This document shows, one piece after another, positions 1 through 8,869 of a stretch of 64,000 nt of DNA. How positions within the stretch are numbered: the first letter of the stretch is position 1; the number at the start of each line of letters is the position of its first letter. The stretch is from NCBI GenBank assembly GCA_021323695.1, contig JAJPKN010000020.1:174845-238844 (forward strand), read 5' to 3'. The stretch comes from Actinomycetota bacterium. Lineage in GTDB: Bacteria; Actinomycetota; Acidimicrobiia; Acidimicrobiales; Palsa-688. Below the pieces are notes generated by a model that saw only the letters and a program-made list of their open reading frames with translations, was not told the DNA's origin and did no database searches. Made by a program: the position numbers and the translations under genes.

Positions 1-292
1 CGTCTGTGCTCACCACCTGAGAGGCAAGCTCCTCGGTCGGGTCGGGCAGGGGCATCGGCACGTAGCCCCGGTTGGCGACCAGCGAGGAGATGATCTCGGC
101 CTCGTCCTCGGCGGTGTTGGTGGCACTTTGGTACAGCGAGCCCCGCAGCAGGGACAGTACGGCGAAGGAGCTCAGCACGAAGGCCGCGCTCACGACCAAG
201 AACGACAGGGCGGCGGCGCGTACCCGCACCCCGGTCGCCCAGCCCCGGGCTCGCGGCCACTTGGCGGCGTCGGCAAAGGCCTGGGTGCCCAT
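1..292 (-). CDS. Sensor histidine kinase, N-terminal part (cut by window edge)
   Basis: Only the first 97 or so codons are inside the window. The protein begins at an ATG (complement of 290-292), has a basic stretch, then one hydrophobic segment (about residues 31-53, LSFLVVSAAFVLSSFAVLSL), followed by an extracytoplasmic region starting SLYQSATNTAEDEAE. This is the usual opening of a membrane-bound OmpR-partner kinase. It lies 16 bases downstream of the response regulator on the same strand, so the two almost certainly form one operon. HAMP, dimerisation and ATPase domains would lie to the left of the window and cannot be checked. Identity as a kinase rests on this context plus the membrane topology. 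Confidence 0.7.
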   Translation of the reverse strand, partial: MGTQAFADAAKWPRARGWATGVRVRAAALSFLVVSAAFVLSSFAVLSLLRGSLYQSATNTAEDEAEIISSLVANRGYVPMPLPDPTEELASQVVSTD

Positions 293-308
293 GTCGGTCC
301 TGGCCCGG

Positions 309-1001
309 CTAGCTCACGGCCTCTTCGAGCGCATAACGGTAACCGAACCCCCACACGGTTTCGATCGTGTGCCGGCCGAAGGGGGCGTCGAGCTTCTTGC
401 GCAGGTAACCGATGTAGACCTCCACGATATTGGGGTCGCCGTTGAAGTCGTCGCCCCAGGCCGAACGCAGGAGGTCTTCTTTGGCGACCGCCTCACCTGG
501 CTTGCTGAGCAGCGCCGTCAGCAAGTCGAACTCCCGCTTGGACAGCTCGACCTCGGTGCCGCCGCGGGCGCAGCGCCTCGTTCGCCGGTCGAGTATGAGG
601 TCCCCGGCTCGCAGGACGTCGGAGGCCCAAGACGTGGTCTTGGCCCCCCGCCGGGCCAGCGCTCGGACGTGCGCCTTGAGCACTATGTAGGAAAAGGGCT
701 TCTTCAGGTAGTCGTCGGCCCCGGCGTCCAACGCCTCGGCTTCGTCCCACTCGCCGTCTTTGGCCGTGAGCATGAGCACCGGGGTCCAGATCGCCTGCTC
801 CCGGAGGCGCCGGCAGATCTGGAACCCGTTCATCTCGGGCAGGAGGATGTCGCAGACGATGACGTCGAAGCTTTGTTCGGTGGCCAGGCGGAGGCCCTCC
901 GTGCCGGTGCTGGCCCCGACGGCTTCGTGGTTGTCCTCCCGGAAGCCGCGGCAGAGGGCTTCTCGCAGGTGGTCTTCGTCTTCGATGAAGAGGATGCGCA
1001 T
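309..1001 (-). CDS. OmpR/PhoB-family response regulator
   Basis: A 230-residue two-domain regulator. The receiver domain (residues 1-120) has the acidic pair E7/D8, phosphoacceptor D51 in CDILLPEMNG, T79 and K101 in the YLKKPF motif. The C-terminal winged helix (about 130-228) contains LSKREFDLLTALL and ends in the typical TVWGFGYRY wing. A GGGGAGG ribosome site lies just before the ATG. The kinase gene follows on the same strand. An 11-base direct repeat at 1142-1159, in the region shared with the divergent aldo/keto reductase, is a plausible binding site for it. The stimulus cannot be told from the sequence. Confidence 0.95.
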   Translation of the reverse strand: MRILFIEDEDHLREALCRGFREDNHEAVGASTGTEGLRLATEQSFDVIVCDILLPEMNGFQICRRLREQAIWTPVLMLTAKDGEWDEAEALDAGADDYLKKPFSYIVLKAHVRALARRGAKTTSWASDVLRAGDLILDRRTRRCARGGTEVELSKREFDLLTALLSKPGEAVAKEDLLRSAWGDDFNGDPNIVEVYIGYLRKKLDAPFGRHTIETVWGFGYRYALEEAVS

Positions 1002-1141
1002 AGCTACCTCCCCGCCCGGCGGGTACCTCGCCGGCGTAGCCAGCCGGGGCTGCGGCCGGTGGGGCCCGGCACTGCCGGGCGGCCCGAGCTAGTCCGACAC
1101 TACTGGGCCGTTCAGGCTCCGCGGGGTGCTGGCCGGGCCTG

Positions 1142-1159
1142 CTCTCAGCGCTCTCTCAG
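1142..1159. promoter_or_regulatory. 11-base-spaced direct repeat, possible OmpR-type box
   Basis: Two copies of CTCTCAG start at 1142 and 1153, exactly 11 bases apart, the spacing used by dimers of OmpR/PhoB-family regulators. The repeat lies between the response regulator (start 1001, leftward) and the aldo/keto reductase (start 1191, rightward). A weak -10-like TAGCGT at 1179-1184 puts the second copy over the expected -35 position. Binding is inferred only. Confidence 0.4.
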
Positions 1160-1190
1160 GGTCAGGCCATGGCCGGGCTAGCGTGGCGGC

Positions 1191-2153
1191 ATGAGCAGTG
1201 CTAGCACCATGCCGACCCGCAAGATCGGGTCACTGGAGGTGTCGGTCGTAGGCCTCGGCTGCAACAATTTCGGCGGGCGCACGAGCGACGAGCGCAGCCT
1301 CGAGGTGGTGGCGGCCGCCTTGGACGCGGGCATCACTTTCTTCGACACGGCCGACATCTACGGGGGCACCCGGAGCGAGGAGCTGCTGGGCAAGGCGCTC
1401 GGGCGCAACAGGGCAGAGGTCGTCGTCGCCACCAAGTTCGGTATGGCGGTGGACGACCAGCGACAAGGGGCACGGCCCGAGTACGTGAAAAGAGCCCTGG
1501 AGGACAGCCTGCGCCGCCTGGGCACCGATCACGTCGACCTTTACCAGCTGCACAGGCCGGACCCAGCCACGCCCATCGGGGCAACTTTGGTGGCTCTGGC
1601 TGAAGCGGTACAAGAGGGCAAGGTCCGGGAGATAGGGTGCTCGAACTTCTCTGCCGCCCAGCTGCGCGAGGCCCACGAGGCGGCGTTGGCCCAAGGCGTC
1701 CCTGGCTTCGCCAGCGTTCAGAACGAGTACAGCCTCCTCCACAGGGAGCCGGAGCTGGAGGTCCTTGCCGAGTGCGAGCGGCTGGGCATGGCGTTCATAC
1801 CCTTCTACCCACTGATGGCGGGGGTGCTCACCGGCAAGTACCGTCCTGGCCGCCCACCCCCGCCCGGGGCCCGCTTGGCCGGGTTCGCGCCTGAGCGCCA
1901 AAGGGAGCTGTTGGCTCCCGACCGGCTGGCCGTGGTCGACCAGCTGGAGGCTTTTGCCCAACACAGGGGCCACACCGTGGCGGAGCTGGCTATTGCCTGG
2001 CTGCTGGCCCGGCCGACGGTGGCGTCGGTCATCGCCGGGGCGACCAGCCCCGAGCAGGTGCAGGCCAACGTGAAGGCCGCCAGTTGGGCCCTGGGCCCGG
2101 GCGAGCTGGCGGAGGTGGACCGGCTGGTGCCCCCACCGACGGAGGGCCGGTAG
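1191..2153 (+). CDS. Aldo/keto reductase
   Basis: 320 residues, normal length for the family. It starts TRKIGSLEVSVVGLGCNNFGG and carries the catalytic tetrad: D52 and Y57 in FDTADIYGG, K82 in VVVATKFG, and the His of LYQLHRPDP near residue 121. The C-terminal NADPH-binding segment (GATSPEQVQANV) is present. An alternative ATG lies at 1209, closer to the conserved core. It stands alone, divergent from the two-component operon and convergent with the binding-protein gene at 2232. Substrate unknown; YajO/Tas-like oxidoreductases are the nearest type recognised. Confidence 0.92.
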   Translation: MSSASTMPTRKIGSLEVSVVGLGCNNFGGRTSDERSLEVVAAALDAGITFFDTADIYGGTRSEELLGKALGRNRAEVVVATKFGMAVDDQRQGARPEYVKRALEDSLRRLGTDHVDLYQLHRPDPATPIGATLVALAEAVQEGKVREIGCSNFSAAQLREAHEAALAQGVPGFASVQNEYSLLHREPELEVLAECERLGMAFIPFYPLMAGVLTGKYRPGRPPPPGARLAGFAPERQRELLAPDRLAVVDQLEAFAQHRGHTVAELAIAWLLARPTVASVIAGATSPEQVQANVKAASWALGPGELAEVDRLVPPPTEGR

Positions 2154-2171
2154 GCGAGCGGGCGCCCCTGG

Positions 2172-2201
2172 CCGCCGGCCGGCCCCTGGGCCAGCCGGCG
2201 G
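2172..2201. terminator. GC-rich inverted repeat between convergent genes
   Basis: CCGCCGGC at 2172-2179 pairs perfectly with GCCGGCGG at 2194-2201 around a 14-base loop, and the loop itself can pair further. It sits in the 78-base gap between the convergent aldo/keto reductase and binding-protein genes. There is no T-run on either strand, so termination activity is uncertain. Confidence 0.35.
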
Positions 2202-2231
2202 GGGCGGCGGTGGTTAGGCCTTGGAGGCCGG

Positions 2232-3509
2232 TTAGGAGCTGGCCAGCTGGGCGACTTGGGCGGCGGTGACCACGGCCTTGGCCGTCAGCTGGTCCGAGGG
2301 GGTAAAGCCATCGACGGTGAACCCGCTGAAGGTGTTGTGGTACTGGTTGAAGTCCTCGGGCCCGGTCGCGCCCTCATAGTTGACCTTCTTGCCTGCTTTG
2401 ATGAGGGCCACGCAGCTGGCGTAGGTGTAGCACTTGGTGCCGGGCGGGTTGGACACCTGGGTGACGTCTTTCACCCATACCGTGGGGTCGGTCGAGCGAG
2501 CCAGCGTCATGGCCAAAGAGGCGATGATCACCGAGTCGTACATGTTGTACGACGAGCTGAGGATCTGCCGGGTGTGCCACACGGCTTGGTAGTCGGCCAG
2601 GTAATGCTGGTAGGCGGGACCGGTGGGAGCGCCACCTTCCACCGCGTAGAGGTCGCGGCTGGCGGCCGGCTGCCCCATGGCCTTGGCGTAGCCAGGGGAG
2701 CCGAGGACGTCCTCTCCCACCCAGGGGACGTTGAGGTCGCCGAGCTCGCGGGCAGCGGTGAACAAAGTGGTGGCAGTCTGCTCGTCGAAGGCGCAGAAGA
2801 CAACGTCAGGGTGGTTGGCGAAGGCCTTGGTCACTTCCGACAAGTACGAAGCCTGGTCAGGGACGATCGTGACGTTGGCCACGACCTTGCCGCCAACCCG
2901 GGTATAGGCAGCACGCAGCGGCGCCACCAAGCCTTGGGTGTTAGCGGAGTTGTCGAAGATGAACGCGGCCCGCGTGAGCCCTCGGTCTTTGGCGTAGTAG
3001 GCCATGGCGACCACTTCGGCCGAGTCGGAAGCGGTGGTGCGGAAGACATAGGGGTAGTTCATGTGGTCGAGCTGAGTTGTCCCCCCGATCATGAAGTCGA
3101 CCACATGGTTGGGGTCGAACAGCCGGATGACGGCCTCGATCGTAAGCGAGTAGGGCCCGACGATGAAAGCTGGGTGGTCGATGAGCAGCTTGCGCAAAGC
3201 GGGGACGGCGTCGACGGCATCACCGCCGTCGTCCGCGCTCTTGGCCACCAGCATCTGGCCCATCACCCCACCGTGGTGGTTGACGTCCCAGACGGCGGCT
3301 GCGTCGCCGTGGGTTGCCCAGCTGGATAGGAACGCCTTGGTGCCGGTGAACGGTAGCAGCTGCCCGAAAGTGATGGTGCCTGGGCTGGCCGCGGCTGCGG
3401 TCCCGGCGCTGGCTGGGACGGTCGCGGCCACGAGTGCCGCGCTCATGCAGGCCGAGGCAACCAGGCGCGCCGTCAGGCGGCGGCGTGGTGTTGTCCTGTT
3501 GTCTGCCAT
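2232..3509 (-). CDS. Liv-type ABC transporter substrate-binding protein
   Basis: Start taken at the ATG (complement of 3507-3509), preceded by GGGGAGG; it gives 425 residues. A signal peptide is clear: basic RRRLTAR, hydrophobic core, then VPASAGTAAAASPG. The mature part starts ITFGQLLPFTGTKAF and has the type-1 periplasmic binding fold used by branched-chain amino acid and amide importers (DDGG, FIVGPYS, TRAAFIFDNSA). Two ATPase and two permease genes follow in the order F, G, M, H reading away from it, so it is the first of the cluster by position but its gene is the distal one in transcription (all leftward). Ligand unknown. The divergent DcuS/CitA-like kinase hints at a carboxylate-type solute rather than leucine. 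Confidence 0.92.
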   Translation of the reverse strand: MADNRTTPRRRLTARLVASACMSAALVAATVPASAGTAAAASPGTITFGQLLPFTGTKAFLSSWATHGDAAAVWDVNHHGGVMGQMLVAKSADDGGDAVDAVPALRKLLIDHPAFIVGPYSLTIEAVIRLFDPNHVVDFMIGGTTQLDHMNYPYVFRTTASDSAEVVAMAYYAKDRGLTRAAFIFDNSANTQGLVAPLRAAYTRVGGKVVANVTIVPDQASYLSEVTKAFANHPDVVFCAFDEQTATTLFTAARELGDLNVPWVGEDVLGSPGYAKAMGQPAASRDLYAVEGGAPTGPAYQHYLADYQAVWHTRQILSSSYNMYDSVIIASLAMTLARSTDPTVWVKDVTQVSNPPGTKCYTYASCVALIKAGKKVNYEGATGPEDFNQYHNTFSGFTVDGFTPSDQLTAKAVVTAAQVAQLASS

Positions 3510-3614
3510 TGTCAAGTTGGCCTCCCCTGTCTTGGGCCGCCCGGCGAAGGGCGGCCGTACCATAGGCCCCCGTCGCCGGGGGCAGTGCGCGGCCCAGAAG
3601 GCCGCTTCCTCGGC

Positions 3615-4334
3615 TCAGTGCTCGCGAGCGCCTGCTCGGCCGAGGAAGATCGCTGCCAAGTCCAGCGCGGCCACGTCGGCGCTGGGCCCTTCTGCGTGAT
3701 TGGTGCCAGCAACGAAGACGTACACGTAGCTGGCATTGGCAAGGGCCAGGTCAACGTTCTGTTCCACGACCAGCACGGCGGTGCCGGTCTTGGTGACTCG
3801 CTGCACCTGGTCCCATACAACTTGGGTATAGGCCGGGGAGAGGCCGGCAGTCGGCTCGTCCAGGAGGACCACTCTCGGGTCCAGCATGAGGGCGCGGGCC
3901 ATGGCGAGCATGTTCTGCTGGCCCCCCGAGAGCGTGCCGGCTCGCTTTTTCGTCGCCCTGGCCAGGTCAGGGAAAATGTCGAGCACCTCGCTGATACGGG
4001 GGCGTAAGCCCTCCTTGCGGGTGAAGCCGCCCATCTCCAGGTTCTCCACCACGGTCAAGCTGGGGAACACGTTCGCGTTCTGCGGCACGTAGGCCAGGCC
4101 ACGGCGAGCGATCCTGTGCGCGGGCAGGCCAGTCAGCTCCTCGTCCCCCAGGTAGACCCGGCCCCCGGCTGGCTTGAGCACGCCGGCTATGACCTTGACG
4201 AAGGTGGACTTACCGGCGCCGTTGGGCCCGACGATGGCGGCCAGTGAACGGTCCTCCAGCCGTACGGTGGCGTCCCGCACCACCGTCACCGGCCCGTAGC
4301 GGGCCACCAGGCGGTCAGCGTGCAGTGCCAGCAC
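3615..4334 (-). CDS. Liv-type ABC transporter ATPase (LivF-like)
   Basis: 239 residues with Walker A GPNGAGKS, signature LSGGQQNMLAMARAL, Walker B VVLLDEPTAGLSP and the H-loop region VLVVEQNVDLAL. The short length and AGLSP form are those of LivF. A GTG start overlaps the upstream LivG gene by 20 bases, so translation is probably coupled. It powers the importer made of the two permeases at 5166-7067 together with LivG. Confidence 0.95.
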   Translation of the reverse strand: MLALHADRLVARYGPVTVVRDATVRLEDRSLAAIVGPNGAGKSTFVKVIAGVLKPAGGRVYLGDEELTGLPAHRIARRGLAYVPQNANVFPSLTVVENLEMGGFTRKEGLRPRISEVLDIFPDLARATKKRAGTLSGGQQNMLAMARALMLDPRVVLLDEPTAGLSPAYTQVVWDQVQRVTKTGTAVLVVEQNVDLALANASYVYVFVAGTNHAEGPSADVAALDLAAIFLGRAGAREH

Positions 4335-5169
4335 TCAGCGCTCCTCCCAGGTAAGCGCGCACTACCTCCGGGTGGGCCCGCAGTTCGGCCATGGTCCCCA
4401 CGGCCAGGGTGCGGCCCTCGGCCATGACTATCACCCGCTCGCAAACCGACTCGACGACGTTCAGGTTGTGCTCCACCATGAGCACAGTCACCCCGCTGGC
4501 CCGCAGCCCCTCGATATGGCCAGCGATCTGGGCAACAAGAGCCGGGTTGATCCCCGCCATGGGCTCATCGAGCAGCAACACCCGAGGCTCGGCCATCACC
4601 GCTCGGGCCAGTTCCAGCAGCCTCTTTTGGCCTCCTGAGAGCTGACCGGCATAGTGGTCCCGCAGTTCGTACAGGCCGAACACGGCCAGGATGTCCAGTG
4701 CCCGCGCCAGGTACTGCCTTTCTTGGCGGCGGATGGCCGAAGGGCGGAAGAAGACGTTCCACAGTGACTCTCCCAGCTGGCCTCGCGGCGTCACCATCAG
4801 GTTCTCCAAGACGGTGAGCCGCCCGAGCTCCCGGCTCAGCTGGAAGGTGCGGACCAAGCCGGCACCGGCAACGCGGTGGGCGGGCCAGCCGGTGATGTCG
4901 TGGCCGAAGAGCCGCACCTTCCCACCATCGGGGCTCACCGCGCCAGCGATGACGTTGACCGCCGTGCTCTTGCCCGCGCCATTGGGGCCGATGAGCGCTG
5001 AGATGCTCCCCGCCGGCACTACGAAGGTCGCCCCGTCAACGGCCTGCACCCCACCGAAGGCCTTACGAAGGCCCACGCAGTGGAGGGCGTCGGCCGGCGC
5101 GGGCTGGTTGGGCCGTGCCGCTCCGGCCAGTTGGCCACCCGGTACCTCATCGGCTGGCACAGTGGTCAC
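4315..5169 (-). CDS. Liv-type ABC transporter ATPase (LivG-like)
   Basis: 284 residues from a GTG whose GTGA overlaps the stop codon of LivM. After a 40-residue proline-rich leader come Walker A GPNGAGKST, the VRTFQLSRELGRLTVLEN segment typical of LivG, signature LSGGQKRLLELARAV, Walker B LLLDEPMAGINP and MVEHNLNVVE. The open frame extends upstream to 5907 but that part is antisense-frame noise over LivM. It pairs with the LivF-like ATPase. Confidence 0.95.
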   Translation of the reverse strand: MTTVPADEVPGGQLAGAARPNQPAPADALHCVGLRKAFGGVQAVDGATFVVPAGSISALIGPNGAGKSTAVNVIAGAVSPDGGKVRLFGHDITGWPAHRVAGAGLVRTFQLSRELGRLTVLENLMVTPRGQLGESLWNVFFRPSAIRRQERQYLARALDILAVFGLYELRDHYAGQLSGGQKRLLELARAVMAEPRVLLLDEPMAGINPALVAQIAGHIEGLRASGVTVLMVEHNLNVVESVCERVIVMAEGRTLAVGTMAELRAHPEVVRAYLGGALSAGTAR

Positions 5170-6140
5170 CACCGGGCTTGGCCGGCCATGAGGTCGTCGA
5201 AGGTGGCCTTGCGCTCTGGCAGGGCCCCTTGGGGCCGGAACCACAGGACGGCGATCAACAGCGCCCCGATCAGCATGTTGTCGATCTCTGGCACGAGGGC
5301 AGGCTGGCTTGCCAGTTGGGGCAGGAACTTGGGCAGCTCGACGAAGATCACCGGTACCAGCAAGGACCCGAGCACCGCACCGGCGTTGTTGCCGAGGCCG
5401 CCGATGATCACTGCGGCAAAGACCACGAAGGTCTCTGGCGTGGTCCAGGAGCTTGTGTTGAAAGCCCCGGAGAAAAAGACGATCAGCCCCCCACCTATGC
5501 CGGCGTAGAAGGAACCCACGAGCATGGCCGTCATCTGTAACCGGAACACGTTCTTGCCTAGTGCCTTGGCCACGTCTTGGTCTTCGCGCACTGCCCTCAG
5601 TGCCCGGCCGAGGGGCGAGCGCGTCAGCCGGCTCATGGCCGCCCACATGGCCACCATCACCACAGCGGAGAAGGCGTCGAACACAAAGATGAAGGAGTTG
5701 GCGTTGAGGTTGAAGGCCCCAGAGAACGGCTCGGGTATGCCAGACAGCCCATCGGGCCCGTCGAAGAGGGGTACGTAGTTGGTGACGAAGTCGTAGGCGA
5801 CGAGCGAGAGGGAGATGAGGACTATGGCGAGGTAGTCGCTCCGCAGCCGCCTGAAGGCGATAAAACCGGCGAACAGGCCAAGGCCGCAGGAGGCCAAGCC
5901 ACCGCACAACAGGGCGATCATGAAGGGCAGGTGCGCTCCCAGCACGTAGCTCTGGCCGCTGCCGGGCGCCGGGGGCCCAGCGGTGAGCGCACCGGCCACG
6001 TAAGCCCCTACGGCCACAAAGGCTATGTAGGCGAAGTTGAGGATGCCGGCTCCGCCGAACTGGATGTTGAGCCCCCAGTTGAGCACGGAATAGGCGAAGA
6101 AGAAAAAGACGAGAGTAAAGGCATAGTAGACGACCTGCAT
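5166..6140 (-). CDS. Liv-type ABC permease (LivM-like)
   Basis: 324 residues, strongly hydrophobic with about eight to nine membrane spans. It has GGAGILNFAYIAFVAVGAYV near the N-terminus and the LivM-type loop SRLTRSPLGRALRAVREDQ followed by GGGLIVFFSGAFN and IGGLGNNAGAVLGS. The gene begins three bases after LivH ends and overlaps LivG by four bases at its end, so H-M-G-F form one transcriptional unit. It is one half of the membrane channel. Confidence 0.94.
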   Translation of the reverse strand: MQVVYYAFTLVFFFFAYSVLNWGLNIQFGGAGILNFAYIAFVAVGAYVAGALTAGPPAPGSGQSYVLGAHLPFMIALLCGGLASCGLGLFAGFIAFRRLRSDYLAIVLISLSLVAYDFVTNYVPLFDGPDGLSGIPEPFSGAFNLNANSFIFVFDAFSAVVMVAMWAAMSRLTRSPLGRALRAVREDQDVAKALGKNVFRLQMTAMLVGSFYAGIGGGLIVFFSGAFNTSSWTTPETFVVFAAVIIGGLGNNAGAVLGSLLVPVIFVELPKFLPQLASQPALVPEIDNMLIGALLIAVLWFRPQGALPERKATFDDLMAGQARW

Positions 6141-6143
6141 GGT

Positions 6144-7067
6144 TCAGGCCTTCCCGGCACTGGCAACTATCCCTTGCGGGCGCAGGAGGAGGACGACCAC
6201 GAGCAGCCCGAACGCGACGTCCAGCTTGTAGGCAGGGTTGATCACGACCGCCGAGAGCTCGGTGGTGAGCCCTATGACCAGCGCTCCGAGCATCGCCCCG
6301 TAGGGCTTGCCTATCCCGCCCAAGATCACGGAGGCGAAGATGACGAACAGGAACGTCTCGCCCACAGCCGGCGTGATGGTGCCCAGGTCAATGGCCAGGA
6401 CGGAACCGGCGATGCCGGACAGCGCCCCGGTGATGAACCATGTGACGGACGTGACGAGGCGGGTGTCGATCCCGCACACCGTGGCGAGAGAGGTGTTGTC
6501 CGACATTGCCCTCATGGCTTTGCCGAGCTTGGTCCGGGTGAGCAGCAAATGGGCCCCGAACATGAGGGCCACGCCGGTCCCGAATATGGCTACCTGGCTG
6601 GGAGTGAGCAGGAACGGCCCCAAGTGGAGCGGGTTCTCGGTGGCCACCGGGAGCTGTTGGAAGTTTGGGGTCCAGATGGCGCCGATCAAGTTGAGCAAGA
6701 TGAGCGACAGGCCAAAGGTGACGATGAGGACATAGAACAGGTTGGGGAAGCGCCGGGTGAAGGGCGAGAGCAGGAACCGGTCGGCAGCCACGCCGACGAC
6801 GCCCATGCACAGTGCGGACAGGACCATGGCCAGCCATATGCTCAGGTGGCCTCCAGCGTTGATCTCGAAGGCCAAGTAGGCCCCCAGGGTCATGAAGTCC
6901 CCGTAGGCGAAGTTGACGTAGTTGGTGACGCCGAACTGGAGGGTCAGCCCTACGGAGGCGATGGCGAGGATCGACGCCGTGACGAGCCCAAAGCCGATGG
7001 CCAGCCCGTAGGGGTTCACGCAAGGGGAAGGTAGGGGCACCACCGGCCTGGCGCCTCGGTGGGGCAT
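6144..7067 (-). CDS. Liv-type ABC permease (LivH-like)
   Basis: 307 residues with about eight membrane spans. Motifs: LTLQFGVTNYVNFAYGDFMTLGAYLAF and the LivH-type loop RTKLGKAMRAMSDN with GGIGKPYGAMLGA near the end. The ATG at 7067 is used here. A GTG at 7019 would remove a 16-residue polar leader and start directly at the first span, and may be the true start. It heads the operon, 74 bases from the divergent sensor kinase at 7142. Confidence 0.92.
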   Translation of the reverse strand: MPHRGARPVVPLPSPCVNPYGLAIGFGLVTASILAIASVGLTLQFGVTNYVNFAYGDFMTLGAYLAFEINAGGHLSIWLAMVLSALCMGVVGVAADRFLLSPFTRRFPNLFYVLIVTFGLSLILLNLIGAIWTPNFQQLPVATENPLHLGPFLLTPSQVAIFGTGVALMFGAHLLLTRTKLGKAMRAMSDNTSLATVCGIDTRLVTSVTWFITGALSGIAGSVLAIDLGTITPAVGETFLFVIFASVILGGIGKPYGAMLGALVIGLTTELSAVVINPAYKLDVAFGLLVVVLLLRPQGIVASAGKA

Positions 7068-7141
7068 GGCTTCTGTTCGATCTTCGCATTACCTGCCTTT
7101 TGCGCTTTGTGCTCAGGGAGCAGTAGCCATGGGCGGGCCGC

Positions 7142-8869
7142 ATGCCTTACGATCGCGCCATGGCCATGGCCCCTGCGCGCTTGCTCCGCAGGCAGACCCT
7201 GGCCGCCCAGATACTGGCGATCCAGAGCCTGGTGGTCGTGGTCACCGCCGGGGTCGGGTTCCTGGCGGTCGTCTGGTACCAGCACGGGCAGCTGGTCCGC
7301 CAGTACGAACGGCGGAGCCTGGCGGTGGCCGAGAGCACAGCTGCGTCGGCTGCCCTGCAGCAGGCCGTCGAAGCCGGCGACCCTGGCGGGCAGGTCCAAG
7401 TGATGGCCGGTGCCGTCATGCGGGCCACGGGCGTGGCCTACGTGGTCGTGACCAACGCCCAGGGGATCCGTTACTCGCACCCCAACCCGGCGCTCATCGG
7501 CAAGCCCGTGTACGACGACCCCGAGCCACCCGGGACGGAGCCGTTCCGGACCGGTAAGCCCTGGATGGGCGTCCAGCGCGGGACCCTGGGGATGACGGCC
7601 CGGGGTAAGGTGCCCCTCTTCGACGAGCACCACCGGCTCATAGGCGAGGTGTCGGTAGGTATATACGTCGAGGACATCTCCCGGTCACTGGTGGCGGCGC
7701 TCCCCAAGCTGGGCCTGTACATGGCCGGTGCGCTGGGGTTGGGCGCCGGGCTGTCCCTGCTGCTCAGCCGGCGCTTGAAACGACGCACCTTCGGGCTCGA
7801 GCTGGACCAGATCGCCTCCCTGCTCCAAGAGCGGGAGGCCATCCTGCACGGCATCCGCGAGGGCTTGCTGGGCGTGGACAAGCGCGGGCGCGTGCTGTTG
7901 GTCAACGACGAGGCCCGCAGCTTGTTGGGCCTGCCTGCCGAGGCCCGGGGGCGTCACCTCTCCGAGCTGTTGCCGCGAGGGAGGCTCTACGACGTGGTGA
8001 GCGGGGCGACGGAGGGAGCCGACCAACCCCTGGTCATAGGTGACCGGGTCGTCGTCGCCAACCGCATGCCGATCCGGGCTGAGCACCGCGACCATCTGGG
8101 TTGGGTGGTCACGTTCCAGGACCGGACCGAGTCGGAGGGGCTGCTGCGCGAACTGGACACGGTGGCAGGCCTGTCCGAGGCCCTGCGCGCCCAGAGCCAT
8201 GAGTTCTCCAACCGCCTGCACACCTTGGTGGGCTTGGTGCAGCTCGGCCGCTACGAGGAGGCGGTCAGCTTCGTGACCGACCTGACCAGTGCCCGCAACG
8301 AGTTGTCGGGGTACCTGGTCGAGCACGTGGATGACCCCGTCATTGCGGCGCTGCTCCTCGGGAAGAGCTCGGTGGCAGCAGAGCGCGGGGTGGCGCTGAG
8401 GGTGCAGGTCGAAGGGACGCTGGCTGTCGAGCCCGGGGCGGTGGGGGACCTCCTGCGAGTGCTGGGCAACCTGCTCGACAACGCGCTCGACGCGGCCTCC
8501 TCGAGCCGAGGCCCCGGGAGGCACCCTTTCGTGGAGGTGCGGCTGCAGCCCGTGCCGCCCGACCTGTTGCTCTCCGTGGCCGACTCCGGCCCCGGCGTCC
8601 CTCCCGCGGAACGGGAGGTGATCTTCTCGGACGGGTGGTCGACCAAGCCCAACCGCACTGGGGCCAGGCGGGGCTTGGGCCTGGCGATGGTGCGGGAGGT
8701 GGTGCAAAGGCGCGGCGGCATCGTGGACGTGGGCCAGGACGTGGGTGCAGTCTTCAGCGTCCTGCTACCCGGCGTGGCTGTGGCCAGGCACCCAGACGTG
8801 AGCGTTGGGGCTCCCGCGGGAGGGCCCGCGGTGGGCCTCGGTGTGCCAGCAGGAGCGTACAGGGCGTGA
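7142..8869 (+). CDS. Sensor histidine kinase, DcuS/CitA family
   Basis: 575 residues. N-terminal span (about 20-45), an extracytoplasmic PDC-type sensor domain with the family motif GIRYSHPNPALIGKPV, a second span (YMAGALGLGAGLSLLL), then a PAS domain starting REAILHGIREGLLGVD. The dimerisation box is the CitA/DcuS type RAQSHEFSNRLHTLVGLVQLG with the phosphoacceptor His. The ATPase domain has NLLDNALDA, DSGPGVP and GLGLAMVREV. ATGs at 7160 and 7166 are alternative starts. Its stop overlaps the regulator start as GTGA. Family members sense citrate or C4-dicarboxylates; here it diverges from a Liv-type importer, which it may control. Confidence 0.94.
   Translation: MPYDRAMAMAPARLLRRQTLAAQILAIQSLVVVVTAGVGFLAVVWYQHGQLVRQYERRSLAVAESTAASAALQQAVEAGDPGGQVQVMAGAVMRATGVAYVVVTNAQGIRYSHPNPALIGKPVYDDPEPPGTEPFRTGKPWMGVQRGTLGMTARGKVPLFDEHHRLIGEVSVGIYVEDISRSLVAALPKLGLYMAGALGLGAGLSLLLSRRLKRRTFGLELDQIASLLQEREAILHGIREGLLGVDKRGRVLLVNDEARSLLGLPAEARGRHLSELLPRGRLYDVVSGATEGADQPLVIGDRVVVANRMPIRAEHRDHLGWVVTFQDRTESEGLLRELDTVAGLSEALRAQSHEFSNRLHTLVGLVQLGRYEEAVSFVTDLTSARNELSGYLVEHVDDPVIAALLLGKSSVAAERGVALRVQVEGTLAVEPGAVGDLLRVLGNLLDNALDAASSSRGPGRHPFVEVRLQPVPPDLLLSVADSGPGVPPAEREVIFSDGWSTKPNRTGARRGLGLAMVREVVQRRGGIVDVGQDVGAVFSVLLPGVAVARHPDVSVGAPAGGPAVGLGVPAGAYRA

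Noticed and set aside
5577..7034. A 485-codon plus-strand open frame rich in Gly, Glu and His
   Set aside because: It is antisense to the two LivH/LivM permeases; alternating acidic and Gly residues are the usual complement of hydrophobic codons.
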